The position numbers and the translations under genes were made by a program. A stretch of 64,000 nucleotides of DNA from Haberlea rhodopensis (Eukaryota > Streptophyta > Magnoliopsida > Lamiales > Gesneriaceae): positions 1,674,001 through 1,738,000 of the forward strand of contig CAJQUN010000009.1 in assembly GCA_907163345.1 (NCBI GenBank), given 5' to 3'. Shown one piece after another: positions 11,843 to 25,400 of this stretch. The first letter of the stretch is position 1. Each line of letters opens with the position of its first letter. Below the pieces are notes generated by a model. The model was given only the letters and a program-made list of their open reading frames with translations, ran no database searches and had not been told where the DNA came from.

Positions 11843-12726
11843 ATTAACCATTCACGCATATATATTTTTCAATTAAATTGATTATATATTAAAAAGTTTA
11901 ATTTACTCATGATTAAGATTTATAATTTTAATAATTCAAAATAATAGATAAGAAAAAGAATATGTATTAACTTATAAAAAATTCGGATTTGTATGTAATA
12001 TCTTTTATAAATTGAAACACAGAGACGAGGGAGGATAAACATAAAAGAATATTTTAGTAGTTTTAAAAATTTTAGAAACTAGATAAGATATTGTAGTTAC
12101 AGATAAGTTACAAATTTACTAAAATGGATTTTTAAAGTTACATACTAAACTAGATTTCTTTTAAGTTGATATAGACATTTTTACAGAATTAATTTGGTGT
12201 AACTAAGTTAGATCACGATGTTTGACTTTTATAATATCAGACGTGATGTGACGTGTTGAGAGCTATTGTCCCATATTATGAACTTGAAAACTATATTTAC
12301 TCCGATTCTGGGATACTCCTAATTAACCAATTAGGAACCCATGAATTCTTAACAATACCCATATTACTCACAACAACAACTAAAACGACAAATCGAACAG
12401 CCTCTCTATATGTATAGAAGTCGCATAAGCCTCAAGTTCCTTACTCGAGAAAAGCAAATCAAGTTCTAAGATGCAATCAATGAGGAAGAAAGCCCAAATA
12501 TATAGTCTCGTAGGTTTTTTTAGTGACGTTAACATAATAGTGTCATGAACAATAAGACAATGTGACCTCTATTGTGCTCGAGGAAATTACAAAAGTACAG
12601 TACTCTGTTGAAGGTGATTAAAGGAAATATTCCCCAACCTTCCCAAAGTAATAAATATTGCTAAAACAGCTGAGGATGATGAAGAAACCAACCCATGGAG
12701 AGACGGTTTGGTCCAAACAACATCAT
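11843..12726. other. Intergenic between convergent POT1 and aldolase genes
   Basis: AT-rich DNA with no coding signal. The part nearest 12727 is the 3' UTR and polyadenylation region of the minus-strand gene. Confidence 0.5.
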
Positions 12727-15700
12727 TTAACGTGCTTTTCCAGCTGAGCCAAAGAGATGCATTTTCTCAGCAATCACAATTTTCATGGCTTCCTTGGCGG
12801 CCTCAATGACATTGATGAGGTCCTCCTTGGGATGGGTTAATGAGTCCATGTAAGCTTTACGAACCTCAGTATTCACGTTGAATTTCCTTACACCCCGCGT
12901 TATACATTCCTATTTTTACAGTAGTCAAGCAGTTCAACACACTGACAGTTCAATGTCCATATACATAAAAAATGAAGAAGTGACTCGTAGGCTCAAGTTA
13001 TATGCCAAATCAAACTTTATTACCTCAATTATATCCTTTGGCAAGCCAGAAGCGCCATGAAGAACAATGTGAACACCTTTTTTTGAACACAAATCATATA
13101 GATCCTGTGAAATAGCAAAATAGTATTTACATCCTTGGATAAAATAAAGAAGATAACAAAAGGTAAAAGCATAAGTCAGTTTAACCAGACAGATGAAGAG
13201 ATTAAAAACCAACTAAATAATCTATCCTCCAAGCTGGCAGTTCGAAGTAAAATATATTTTACTAAGATTTCAATCATTCATGGCCACTCCGTGAGCATCA
13301 AGTTGTGCAAAGAACTCCAGAACAGTGAAAGGCAAAAAATGGTTTATACAAAATGTTGGCGGTTGGCTTAACCATATAAATTTTGGCAGGTAGACAATAG
13401 AGCAGATAATGGGAAATTAGTTTTTGAGAAGATCTTTCAACATATATAATATGTTGTTATATGTCAGCCAAAAAAGAAACAGAAATATTGCAAGTGTACT
13501 AGAAAACAACACTCCGAAAATATACTTAACCTTTAACAAATCAAGTCTAAGTTTTGGGCCACTTGCAGGGTATTTTCCATGAACATTTCCGATGCAAACA
13601 GCCAAAGCATCTACACCCGTCGTATCAATGAATTCCTTAGCCTGATATTCACAACAAGAACAACAGTTTTGAAAACATAGTACCATTAAACACCATTTCA
13701 CAAGCTATAGGTAGACATTCTTCCTTCCTTTCACACAGAACCTGGTTGACATCAGTAAGTCTAGCTTCATAATCTTCTATTGTCAAATCATCTTCCGTTC
13801 CCGACAATCTTCCCAACTCAGCTTCCACCATTAAATTTTTTGTGTGTGCGACATATGAAATATACTTGGTGTATGCAGTATTTTCCTTGAAGGAAAGGTG
13901 TGAGCCATCCACCATAACTGAGTCAATTTCCTGGTATTATTGGATTTCCAAAGAATGAAAAAAAGGACATTAGTGACCACGTGGGTATGGGGATATAAAA
14001 AAATTTGGCAAACTCAAGAGCAGGAAATAAATAAAAAATGCTAAGGAAGCTGAGAAGAAGCTTTACCAGTTCAAGAACTCCCAGCAATTCCTGCTTAGAA
14101 CTTCCATGGTCAAAGTGAACTGTTATTGGAACCTGTAATTGAAAATCACCAATTTGCTAATGGAATGACCATTAGAATTCAAACTTAGCATCGATAAAAC
14201 TCCAAGTGCTATTCCACATATTCCAGATAAATATCCCACCCTCAAAATACTTATCCAACAAGAGATGGATATCAACATTCCATTTATAGAAACAAATTTT
14301 TACAGCAATTTATGGCACAACTGGAAATATACTGCTGCAGAATCAACAGCAATATAACTATAATTCCAGCAACATGAACAATTTATTGATTCAGAAATTA
14401 ATAGGCAATTCAGATGCTAGGGCTGATGTAAAAATGGACCGAAAATGCATAGCTGATGATTTGGTGGGCCGAGGTTTAAAACAAAAGAAGGAAGGAAATA
14501 ATCTGCATTAGTATATTAATTTTTAACTACACCAGGTAGAAGGGCCTGTCCAATCAATAGATTAATGAGCCATTGCCTTATGCAAAACCTTCATAATTTT
14601 CTATGTTTTAAATTAAGGGGTGCGTGTTGCCGAAGACCCTGATTAAAAAATCTACAAGGTTTTCATGCCTGGCGGAGTGCAATAATGCCTAAAAGACAAT
14701 GCATTTTTCATCTTCTATCCACTGTTGTTTAACAGATTTTGCATTTTAAATACTAAAATGACACTTACACTTGCTTGTCCGGCAGCAGCTATACAGCAGG
14801 CAACCAATGGAGCTCCTCCATGCTTCAAGGCACTTGGATGGATCTGTAAATTAAAAACAAAATTAAGATATTTTCAGTAGATATTCGGTCACATCTAAAA
14901 ACTCATAACAGGATGATCATACAAGAACTTTAATTTTGCACTTCTTCTCAGACGACCAGCTATGTGGTAATATTAGAGCAGCTTCTAGCTGTCACACTTA
15001 TGTTTGTTTAATACATAAAATTTATTGCCCAAGTCGAATTAATCGTCCTCCCACATCCTAGCTAGTGTAATTCACTATTTTTTTTTATCAGACAAAGAAA
15101 TATATTAAAAAGATAGGAGTACCAGAGATACTCGAAAAGTTACAAAAATAAGTCCGCAAATCAAAAAACAAACGCCAAATAAACGAAGGAGCTGCTTAAT
15201 CTAAGAAGCTAATAGACAAACTCCAGGTTCTAATAAGTAATAACCAATCCGAGAAAGCATACTGAAAATTAATACTCCAACTTTTTATCCATAACCAAGA
15301 TCTATATTTAATTAAATAGTCATCAGATGAATCGCATGAATGTCATGAATCACGTCTTGTGCTTGTACTATATTCGGTATATTCCTACCATTTTACATTT
15401 ATATGTTTCATGGTTGTAGTCTAAAATCTTTCCGAGGAAAAACAATGTTGCCTAGTTATTGTTCACATGATGATCAACCGAGGAGCGAACAGTAATCACA
15501 CTTCCAACTATCTAGTCTGAATGTTTGCCCGTCAAATCCACCTATAGATTTCGTTTATCCAACATCTGTGGACAAAATAATGAAGTCTGTTTGTTATGAG
15601 ATCTCTGTCTATCTCTTGTACCTTTGGTTTTGAATCTAATATGGTGTAAGATCAGATTCCATATTCAAAGTGAGATAAAGTATTAATGTTACCAAATAAT

Positions 15701-16414
15701 ATGTTTTGTGATCAGCTTTGATATTATTAAGATTCTAATATATATTTGTGATTCAGTTAGTTAAGATTTCCTATCATATTTATTTGAAGATATTTTAATC
15801 TATATGAATAGTTACTATTATTTGCAAAACTATTAAGATTAATACGAGTTTGAGCCTTTCGGTCATTGTCTGATGGATCCTGGTCGAACCACTTAAAATA
15901 TATCTTATGTCGTATTCGTTGTTCAGTATATTTCTACATTTTCAAATCAACAAAGGCAAGTGGCCTGCTGTAAAAGATGGTGAGGTGACTTCAAAGCATA
16001 TGATGTGTGGCTAAAGACGCTTGTACTCGCTTATGCTCATGATAAATGGAAAACTAGGATTTAAAAATCTGTGCCCATAATAGTTTCAAATAAATAAACA
16101 AAAGCATTGGGATTTTGGGAAGACATTCTTTCATGTTCATAATTTTTTTTTTCTAAAAAAAGAACTTGGGGAATCTTTGATCAGCAAATGAAACTTTTGG
16201 GAACAGTAGTGAATGTACGAGTGGAGATCAATAAATGTAAATAGAGGTTGCAAAATTTTAAAAATTCGGAATCGTAAACTATAAAGATTCTCGACATTCA
16301 AACCTGTAAAATAGCAGGGCTTCGTTGTTCCTCTGCTGCAGCAACAACTGCCTCAACACCCTCCATATTGTAGACATTAAAGGCTCCAACAGCATATCCA
16401 CCCATTTCTGCATT
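12727..16414 (-). other. Module 4 (exons 36-42, residues about 1115-1385): class II fructose/tagatose-bisphosphate-type aldolase
   Basis: The zinc-ligand and catalytic segments of class II aldolases are present: VPITVHFDHGSSK, SVMVDGSHLSF, MVEAELGRLSGTED, CIGNVHGKYP, VHIVLHGASGLP and the phosphate-binding RGVRKFNVNTEVR. The protein ends HLFGSAGKAR at the TAA at 12729-12727. The length of about 270 residues is normal for this family. Confidence 0.92.
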
Positions 16415-19400
16415 CTTTATTACACAGCAGATAGTCGGCAGCTGAATGGAAGCCAATTGGAACTACAGTAGCTAAAGAAGTCTTACAAGAAGAAGTTCCT
16501 TAGTTGAGAGTCTTCCCGGATGTGTCCAACGATTTACTACTTCAGCTACAGCTTTATTGTCGCCAACATTTCCTGGAAAATGCGATGATTATAGGATAAC
16601 AATATAGAATTCAATGTCCTATATGAACTGGTGATCTGATGTCTAATTTCCCACATTACCTGGGAAAACAATGAATGGAACGCCTGGATGTCTGCTTTCA
16701 GGACCTAGCTGCCATAAGGGTACACCAGCCAGAGCTTGACCAACAATTTTGGCTCTTTTTGCTTCTAGAGCTTTTGTCGCAAGGTCTGAAGATGTAATTC
16801 CACCCTATGATATGAAAGCTTTAAATTAACAACCTTTATGGCTAACATTCTGGTGTCTCCATCTATCTATATATCTTAACCATTATGCAGAGAACACTAC
16901 TCAGAGTAGATTAAAAACAAGGTTTCTACAAACTCGAGGGTATAGAAAATTTAATGGTAATATAGGAGTATATTCAAGAAAAGTGGATCAGAGCTTTACA
17001 AAATTTGCAATAGAGAGCAACTAAAACTATTCACCAACAAATATAAAACAGGTAACAAAACTTTTATATGTTGAATCTTATGCAACGCCAGACAAATGGG
17101 TGTTTGACCAATGCTTGAAGCCTCGACCCTCAAACATGGTTTTGAGTATCCAGGTTCAGAGACAGGAACACACACATGAGCTCTATGCATGAAACATGCA
17201 TAGCCTGTTTCGAAAAAGAAAAGAAAAACATGCAGAGCCACACTTTTCAGGTCCTTTATTACCCTTTTTACCCATTTGTAGAATGAAGAGGACAAAAAGG
17301 AATGGCAGAGGCAAGCCCAAAAGATTGAGTTCACCATGATATGTCAGGTAGAGCTTAGACATTCCAACAATGATTGAGGCAATGCTCCTTAGGAAAAGAA
17401 TGTGTTTATCTAAAGCTATTATCGGTTGTTTATTCAGTTCCAGCCATTTGTCATCTGTTTTTTTCCCGTGATTAGGTTCCTTATTAGCCTCTTTTAGAAG
17501 ATTCTTCATGTGATCTGTGTCAATAAATCTAAATCTCAATCTCCCAACTCAATACCCTTTTTAATAGGGTTTTCATTCCATTATATAGAGGAGTATGTTA
17601 TAGTAATAATCTCCAGGAATCAGCCTAAGAATCCATAAGATTCTGCCAAATATACTAATTACCATCTAATATATTACAAATCAAATAATATCATATCAAA
17701 TCAAATATTAATATATATATATATCTAATATCCTTAACATCCCCCCTCAAATTGACGCTGGTCGATCAAAAAGCATCAATTTGTCAATCCAAATAATCTG
17801 ACTCACAAGAATCAACACACCAGTCGGGAAAATCCGTCGCAAACACTTGTGCAAAATACGTCTCGCACCGCGACAAAAGTATAAACGCACAACACCCGTG
17901 CAAGCCTTAAACGCACAACCACCGTGCAAGGTTAAAACGCACAACCATCGTGCAATGCTAAACGCACAAAAACCGTGCAAGGCTAAAAAGCACAACTACC
18001 GTGCAAGGCTCAAACGCACAACTACCGTGCAAGGACGCCGCAAACTCTGCGGCAAAATTACCCATCACCACACACAAATCAGAAGAGAAGTGGTCACCCA
18101 GGTCCCCAAATTGAGCAGAATCCACAAAACAAAGAATCCGCCTCTGAAAGAAAAGACAAAAAAGACACCCAGCGTGCGAACCCAAGATTGCACGTAGAAA
18201 GAAGTCCAAACCGCAAAGCTAGATGCAGTAAAGCTCTATCGCCGCCAGAAATCCTAGCCGCCGCAGCACCCAGAACACAACCACCGCGTGCGTGAAACCA
18301 GAAATCGCGACATAACTGTCGCGCTCCCGAACAAGAATATGCATAACCCTAAAGCGCGAAACACACAATAGGGCATAAATCCGATGAAGAAAACCAAAAA
18401 AAAAAACATCGCAAAAGTGGAAAGTCGTCTGCCCCCAGCGCCGTTGCTGCCACCTGCGAAGAAGGCGACGAAGGCTGGGGGCAGAAGCCCGTGCGCAGCC
18501 TGAAAACCTACAAAATTTTATATTTGATATGGCTCTGATACCATGTCAATAAATCAAATCTCAATCTCCCAACTCAATACCCTTTTTAATAGGGTTTTCA
18601 TTCTATTATATAGAGGAGTATGTTACAATAAGAATCTCCAGGAATCAGCCTAAGAATCCATAAGATTCTGCCAAATATACTAATTACCATCTATATTACA
18701 AATCAAATAATATCATATCAAATCAAATATTAATATATATATCTAATATCCTTAACAATCTGTTGCTTTTATGCTTCCTCAAATACAAGAAAGAAATATG
18801 ATTCTTCAGTATTACATATGGAACCCGTGTTAATGCGATTATACAGCAAGTGCAAGGTGTCAAGTTTTAGCATAGTAATATGAAGTAGGGATGTCGAACC
18901 CAAATGGACTAGTAGCAATTACCAAATTTAATTAGCTTAATTATATTTAACCTACGATTATCAAGTGATACTAACTGGAGCCAACTTTATGGGAAATCAC
19001 AGGTTGGTAAAAAACAGTCATTGCATGGGTAATAGTGAAGCAAGATAAGTTGAAAACCTAGCTGCAAAAATGTAGTTAGGAAATGAAAGTAAATACATAT
19101 CCTTCATGTAAGACGTACCTTTGCAAGGATGAAACGAGGTTTTGTAGTTATCCGCCGCACTATTTCCACTAGTGCTGAGCTTACTTTAGAATTGATCTCT
19201 AAACTTTCGGACGCAGCTGCGTGTGCAATGAGGTTTGATAGGTTCACTGTATGACATATGGAATCTAGGAATTTGACGTGGAGATATGATAAAATAGAAA
19301 TAACTCACTTTTTCCAACAAGAAGCTGCCGGCTAGTCATTACAAGAGTGTCTTTACCACTTCTAAGGTAAACATCAGCAACCTCAGCTGTGCGATTGATC

Positions 19401-22400
19401 TCTTCCTCCCTTTCATCTGAAGACTTTGTGGCAACTTTATCAACAGAAACCTGTTGGCAATAAACAGTACAAGGACAAATTCAGGAGTTACTGTTGGACT
19501 TCTCTCCCTCTCATTTGCTTCATTCTTCCATAAATTCCACTTTTTAGTTTCTCCACTTAAATGATGTGTACATCAATAATAGTTTTCACATGAAGAACAT
19601 CTTAATACCTCGATCTGTTTCAAGGCATGAACCCTTTGCAACAGCAACTCGTCGACCTGTGGATATTGGATTTTTCATCATGTTGGAAACTCGAGATTAA
19701 TAATCAGACTAACAAGTTAATATAGCAACATTAACCTGTTTTGTTGTTTTGGGAACATAGGAGCCTACAACGATAAGTCCACCAGTCCTCTCTGTGGATA
19801 TTCCAAGATCACCGGGTAATAATGGAGCCTTTGGAATGATTCCGACACGAGCAGAAACAAAACTAGCTGCAGTCCGGCATAAGAAGCTCTTACCCAGCAG
19901 TTCAGCCTATAAAAAGGATGCAGGTTAGTGAAAAAATAATTTCCTTTCATGTTTCTTGTGACTAAAGCTGCACATGAAGGAGCTAGCAGTGCACACAAAG
20001 AAAAAGATCAACCTGAATCATTCCTGCGGCGAATACAGCCATGTCTCTATCACTAGCAGCATTTACTATACATGTAGATCCCTGTTTCATCCAAAATACA
20101 ACTCCATGCTTCAGAATGCAAATGTGTAGAAACCAGGAGACAGATTTCACGAGCATAGATTAGACCAATGGTTCTTGACCAACTAAGCATTGGATACATC
20201 ATACATCTATTAATGACAGTGAAAATATTAACCATAAGAATAGTATTGTATCAAGCACTAAAAATATGCCTCGCTAGACCATAAACAGGTTTTTGGACCT
20301 TTAAAGACAAGAAGCTGTTGACTATGTCATAGCCTGAGGGAACTTTCTCGACTGAGGGACAGCGAAAAGATATTGTAAAATCAAGCGACTACCTTTGTAC
20401 CAAGAATTACAGTTGGTGGTGGTGTGTTACGGACTCAAATATTATTATAGGCTCTAATATATTGGACCTAGATCAAAACAGGCCTAAGAGTTACCACTTA
20501 CAAGCCCTTGGAAGAATCTAGATGTGCGAGGGGAACAAAATGTTTGGAGAGAGAACATTCATTCAGTTAATTTTGTGTTGAGAACTCTTACTAGTTGAGG
20601 CCGGGTATTTTGAGTGAATTTGTACGGAGCCAAGGCTCTGGGCGGGCCGCTTACTTACCATCTAATACAATCCTATTTCATTCTATTTTCTTCATTCACC
20701 TATTCCATTCTGTTTATCTCTTGTTTGCTAAAATTGTTGTTGCAGCAGATGGTATAAGTGACATATTTTAAACTGTTCATCAACCACAAAACCTCGTTCC
20801 AATCATCGTGTCATATAAACATCTCATCCAATTATTGCATGAAGATCTTGACTTTATACCAAGTTTTGACACACCTGTCAGCTAGAAGGGATGATTATAC
20901 CATGATCATTCCTTACTGTATTGCTACTATAATTCACCATCATTTTGGTTAACTCAGAATTGTGTTCTCCTAGATGTGAAGTTTCAGTTTCTATAGAATT
21001 TTAATTTCCTTCTATGTTCGATATCAATAAGTTTTCTCTTCTTTGTCCTGATTCTAATCATTTATCAGAGATTGTTGAGGTATCAAAAGGCACTGAGAAC
21101 ACTCACAAGTATATAAATAATTTTAGATCTCTACTCTTCTATGGAAAATGTCCGGGAATTCATTTTAAAAGTGTAAAATACTTTTCGTAGAGAAGCGAAA
21201 TTCCCATAAACTTATGGTTGATTTCTTATGATGATATTTTATCGGGAAAAGGATGTAACATTAAAATTACTTATATTATTTAGAAAATAAAATCCTCAAC
21301 CATTATTAGTTAAAATTAAATGATTTGATTTGTAATGAGGTCATCCAGTCTGCGGACATTATTCGTAATTTTGTTGGAGAAGAAACAGTTGAGGGACGAC
21401 TACAAACTAGATAAGTCAACACCGTGTCAACCTTCCCTCCTCCTCCTCAAACACAGGCATATCACTCTTGTTTGATCATGGTTGTTATGCTTGTACTTGT
21501 ATTTGCATCCATAGTAATTATATTGGAACAAAACGTCTCCATGAAGTTATCTCTTGATCCCCTGATACATGCCAGAATAGATATTTTTGAAGAACATTCC
21601 TTATGTGTTCAACTTCATAGCGATTCCCAGTATCTACTGAAACCTAAACCTACCCAAACTCAAGACACTAAATGTGTTCAACTACATAGCGGTTCCTGGT
21701 ATCTATGAAACATTAACCTACCCAAACTCGAGAAAAGGAAAATTATAACCGTACATTATCTACTGATCTTCAAAATATGCTTCACAATTTGTACCTTCCT
21801 TAAACTGCAGAGATATTCACAAACAGCTTCAGGCCCTCCCTTTCTTAATAATTGGATAGAAATGGATGCAACACTGTCTGCAGGTACGCGACCCCCAGTT
21901 TTCTCTTCCACCCACTGGCATACCCAACTAATAAGTACTTAAACTGTGCTTCATTTAATGTATTGTGGTATTTGAGTTAGGGACATTAAAAAATCATACC
22001 TCTCGTAGATTTGATGATTTATAGCCGAATGAGGCGTCTTTAGCGAACTCTGTTTCACCTGCAGGGATGAGTCTGTAGACACTATGCTTCTTAATTCATT
22101 CTAATACGTGGATATTATGTACCCAAGAGACAGAATAATACCTGTCAGAGTCTGCCACATAGTGAATGTCTCCGATAGTGTAACGACCTCCTTGAAGAAA
22201 GAAGGGACAAATTATCCATGCATCCATCTCACCAATTACAGAAACAGCCGCATCTGCTTCCTATACATACGGAACGCGTTCATCAAGCTGCAAGCATGCC
22301 AAGATTTAAATGTTTTAACAGTAAAGGCACTCTATATGGTCCATGCCCTTGCCTCTGGGAAATGGCCTCTTAATGTAGAATCCCCCCTTAGAACAACAGT

Positions 22401-25400
22401 GTAGTCGGTTTTGTTCACCATCTTTGCAGCAGTAGACAGATTGCCACAGATCTCCACTATTAGTGCACTGGCCTATACCAAGAAGAGCTCTACTATAACT
22501 ACGTAAGTCTTAGAGATAAAGTAGCTTCTTTGAGTATAACAGACTTCTTTTCTCAGTTGGAAAAGAAAAACATCAATGAAAGTAGTGCAACTATTTTACC
22601 TTCTCAGGGCTCAATGACCGTGAATTTGTCAAAATGAAAAAACATTTAGGCTTCTTCATGAACTGTTCAACAAGTGACTCAATACTCCTGAAATAAAGCA
22701 AAATCTCAATAGCACATTACTGAAAGAAGAATTATAGGTCAAAGTATCAAGCACCAAAAGCAAGTACCATTAGATAATTCATTCAGTTACCTCAAGATCT
22801 TATTAGCATTTTTAAGATGATAGAAAAGGGATTTGACAAACTTACATTTATATATTTATTTTTTACGGAAAAAAAATTAAATGTATAGACCTTTTATGAT
22901 TATGCGCTTATATTATTCAAAATTAAATTTTGTTTCTGCTTTCTTTTTTCTGAGATTCACTAAATCATAGATTGGCACAATGACTACTATCTGTGGAGAT
23001 AACAGATCTCAAATATATGCAGGAGTGCATCATTGTAGCATATGAGCACAACTCTTGTGATACTAACTAGGGCAACGAAAACATGGCAAAAAAAAATAAT
23101 TTCCTGCCTCAAAGAGAATTACTAAGCTATCAAACAATTAACTTCTCTCCATTTCTACTTACTCTTTATGCCTCCTTCCTCGTCTTTTGTCTCATCATAT
23201 TTATTTTACTTCGTGTGCAAGACAACCAGTTAATTCAAATCTAGTTTTACACCACGCTTTAAAGTTTTCCAACTGAGTAAATCCAATAACGCTTCAGCTT
23301 TACTGTGAGAATGCAGCGTTAAGCACGACATAGGCACATTCTATGTCATAAACAGGTGTTACCATCTAAGTTTTCAATTCCCGATTCAGTTGTCCAAAAA
23401 ACCAACAAAAAGTTCAACTCTATGTTATACCCATGGAGCTAGTAAAGTGGGAATATAATGACAAATCCTAAACTCAATTATCTTTAAATTCATTTGAACG
23501 AGTACTTCAAATTTATGTAGGCAATATCTGTAGAATTACAGGGTTTGGGGAAGTTGAGCGTTAATAACGTTCAATTCTTCTATTCTGAATAATAAATATG
23601 ATTACATCTCATGATATAAATAAGAGAACAATCCTATCTAAATAAATCTCTAAGATACTTTATCTTGCATATTTAAATAAAACACATCTTATCAACTTAA
23701 TTCAAATATTCCTAAATCTTATCATTCTATCAACACTCCCCCTCAAGTTGGTAAGAAGATATTTATCATTCCCAACTTGCGAACTTGGTCTTCGAAATTT
23801 TGTCCTGTCAATCCCTTAGTTAGGATATCTGCTACTTGCAATGAGCTAGGGACAAAAGGAATGCAGATTATTCCTTCTTCAAGTTTCTCTTTGATTAAGT
23901 GTTTGTCAATTTCAATATGTTTGGTCCTCTCATACAACACCGGGTTATGAACAATACTGATAGCAGCCTTATTATCACAATATAGCTTTAATGGAAAGTT
24001 CATCTTCCTGTTTAGTTCTTCCAGAACCTGCTTTAGCCACAACACTTCACATACACCTTGAGCCATAGATCTATACTCTGCTTCAGCACTGCTTCTAGCA
24101 ACCACTGCTTGATTTTTACTTCTCCAAGTTACCAAGTTTCCCCATAAGAATGTGCAATACCCTGAGGTAGATCTTCGGTCGGTGCTTGATCATGCCCAGT
24201 CTGCATCAGTGTATACTTCTACTTCTCTTTTTTCATTCTTTCCGAAGAAAAGTCGTTTCTCTGGGGTTCCCTTGAGATACCTCAGAATTCGATACACAGC
24301 TTCAAGATGCTTTGCAAATGGTGAGTGCATAAACTGGCTTACCATACTTACAACAAAGGCAACGTCGGGTCGAGTATGAGATATATAGATTAGTTTTCCA
24401 ACTAATCTTTGATATATCCCTGTATCGATTGGAACTCCATCTTTGATGTCTCCTAATTTAGCATTTGTCTCTATAGGAGTCTCCGATGGTTTACAACCAC
24501 TCATCCCGGTTTCTTTCAAAAGGTCTAAGATATACTTCCGTTGAGAGACCATGATTCCTTTTTTTGATCTTGCTACCTCCATTCCGAGGAAGTATTTTAA
24601 GTGTCCCAAGTCCTTCATCTCAAATTCCTTTGCCAGTCTTTCCTTCAATCTGTTCGTCTCTTCTATGTCATCACCTGTTAAAATAATGTCATTAACATAG
24701 ACAATTAATACCGAGATTTTATCCACATTGGATTTCTTTGTGAACAGAGTGTGATCTGATTGTCCTTGGTAATAGCCCTAGTTTTTGACAAATTTTGTGA
24801 ATCTTTCAAATCATGCTCTTGGGGATTGTTTTAGTCCATAAAGGGACTTTTTCAACTTGCACACTTTTGATCCAAATTCATTAGAAAACACGGGTAGAGT
24901 TTCCATATATATTTCTTCTTCTAATTCTCCATTCAAGAACGCATTCTTTACATCTAGCTGGTTTAGGGGCCAATCTAGATTAGCTGCAATGGAGAGAAAA
25001 ACTCGAATTGTCTTAAGCTTGGCAACTGGAGAAAATGTTTCATTGTAGTCAACTCCATATGTTTGGGCGAAACCTTTGGCTACCAGGCGGGCCTTGTATC
25101 GTTCGAGGGACCCATCAGAGTTATATTTTATATTGAAGACCCACTTACATCCAACCAGTGACTTTCCTCTGGGTAAGTCAGTCTTCTCCCAAGTTGCATT
25201 CTTCTCCAGAGCTCTCATTTCCTCATGAATGGCTTTCTTCTATTTAGGTATCTCAAGAGCTTCCTGTACATTGTTATGGACACTGATGGTATCTATTTGA
25301 GAGATAAACGTGTGATAGGAAGGTGACACATTTTCATAAGATACGAAGTTTTAGAGTGGATGTTTGGTGCACATTATCGTACCTTCCTTAAAGCAATGGG

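Noticed and set aside
15080..15300. Possible LINE or retroposon tail in intron 36
   Set aside because: Only a T tract and A-rich sequence; no coding trace or flanking repeat.
17747..18209. Overlapping cysteine-rich frames on both strands
   Set aside because: They are produced by the 25-27-bp tandem repeat inside the non-coding LTR element and match no family.
20433..20757. Possible solo LTR in intron 28
   Set aside because: Starts TGTTACGG and has LTR-like composition, but I could not match its ends to a target duplication or to any other LTR in the window.
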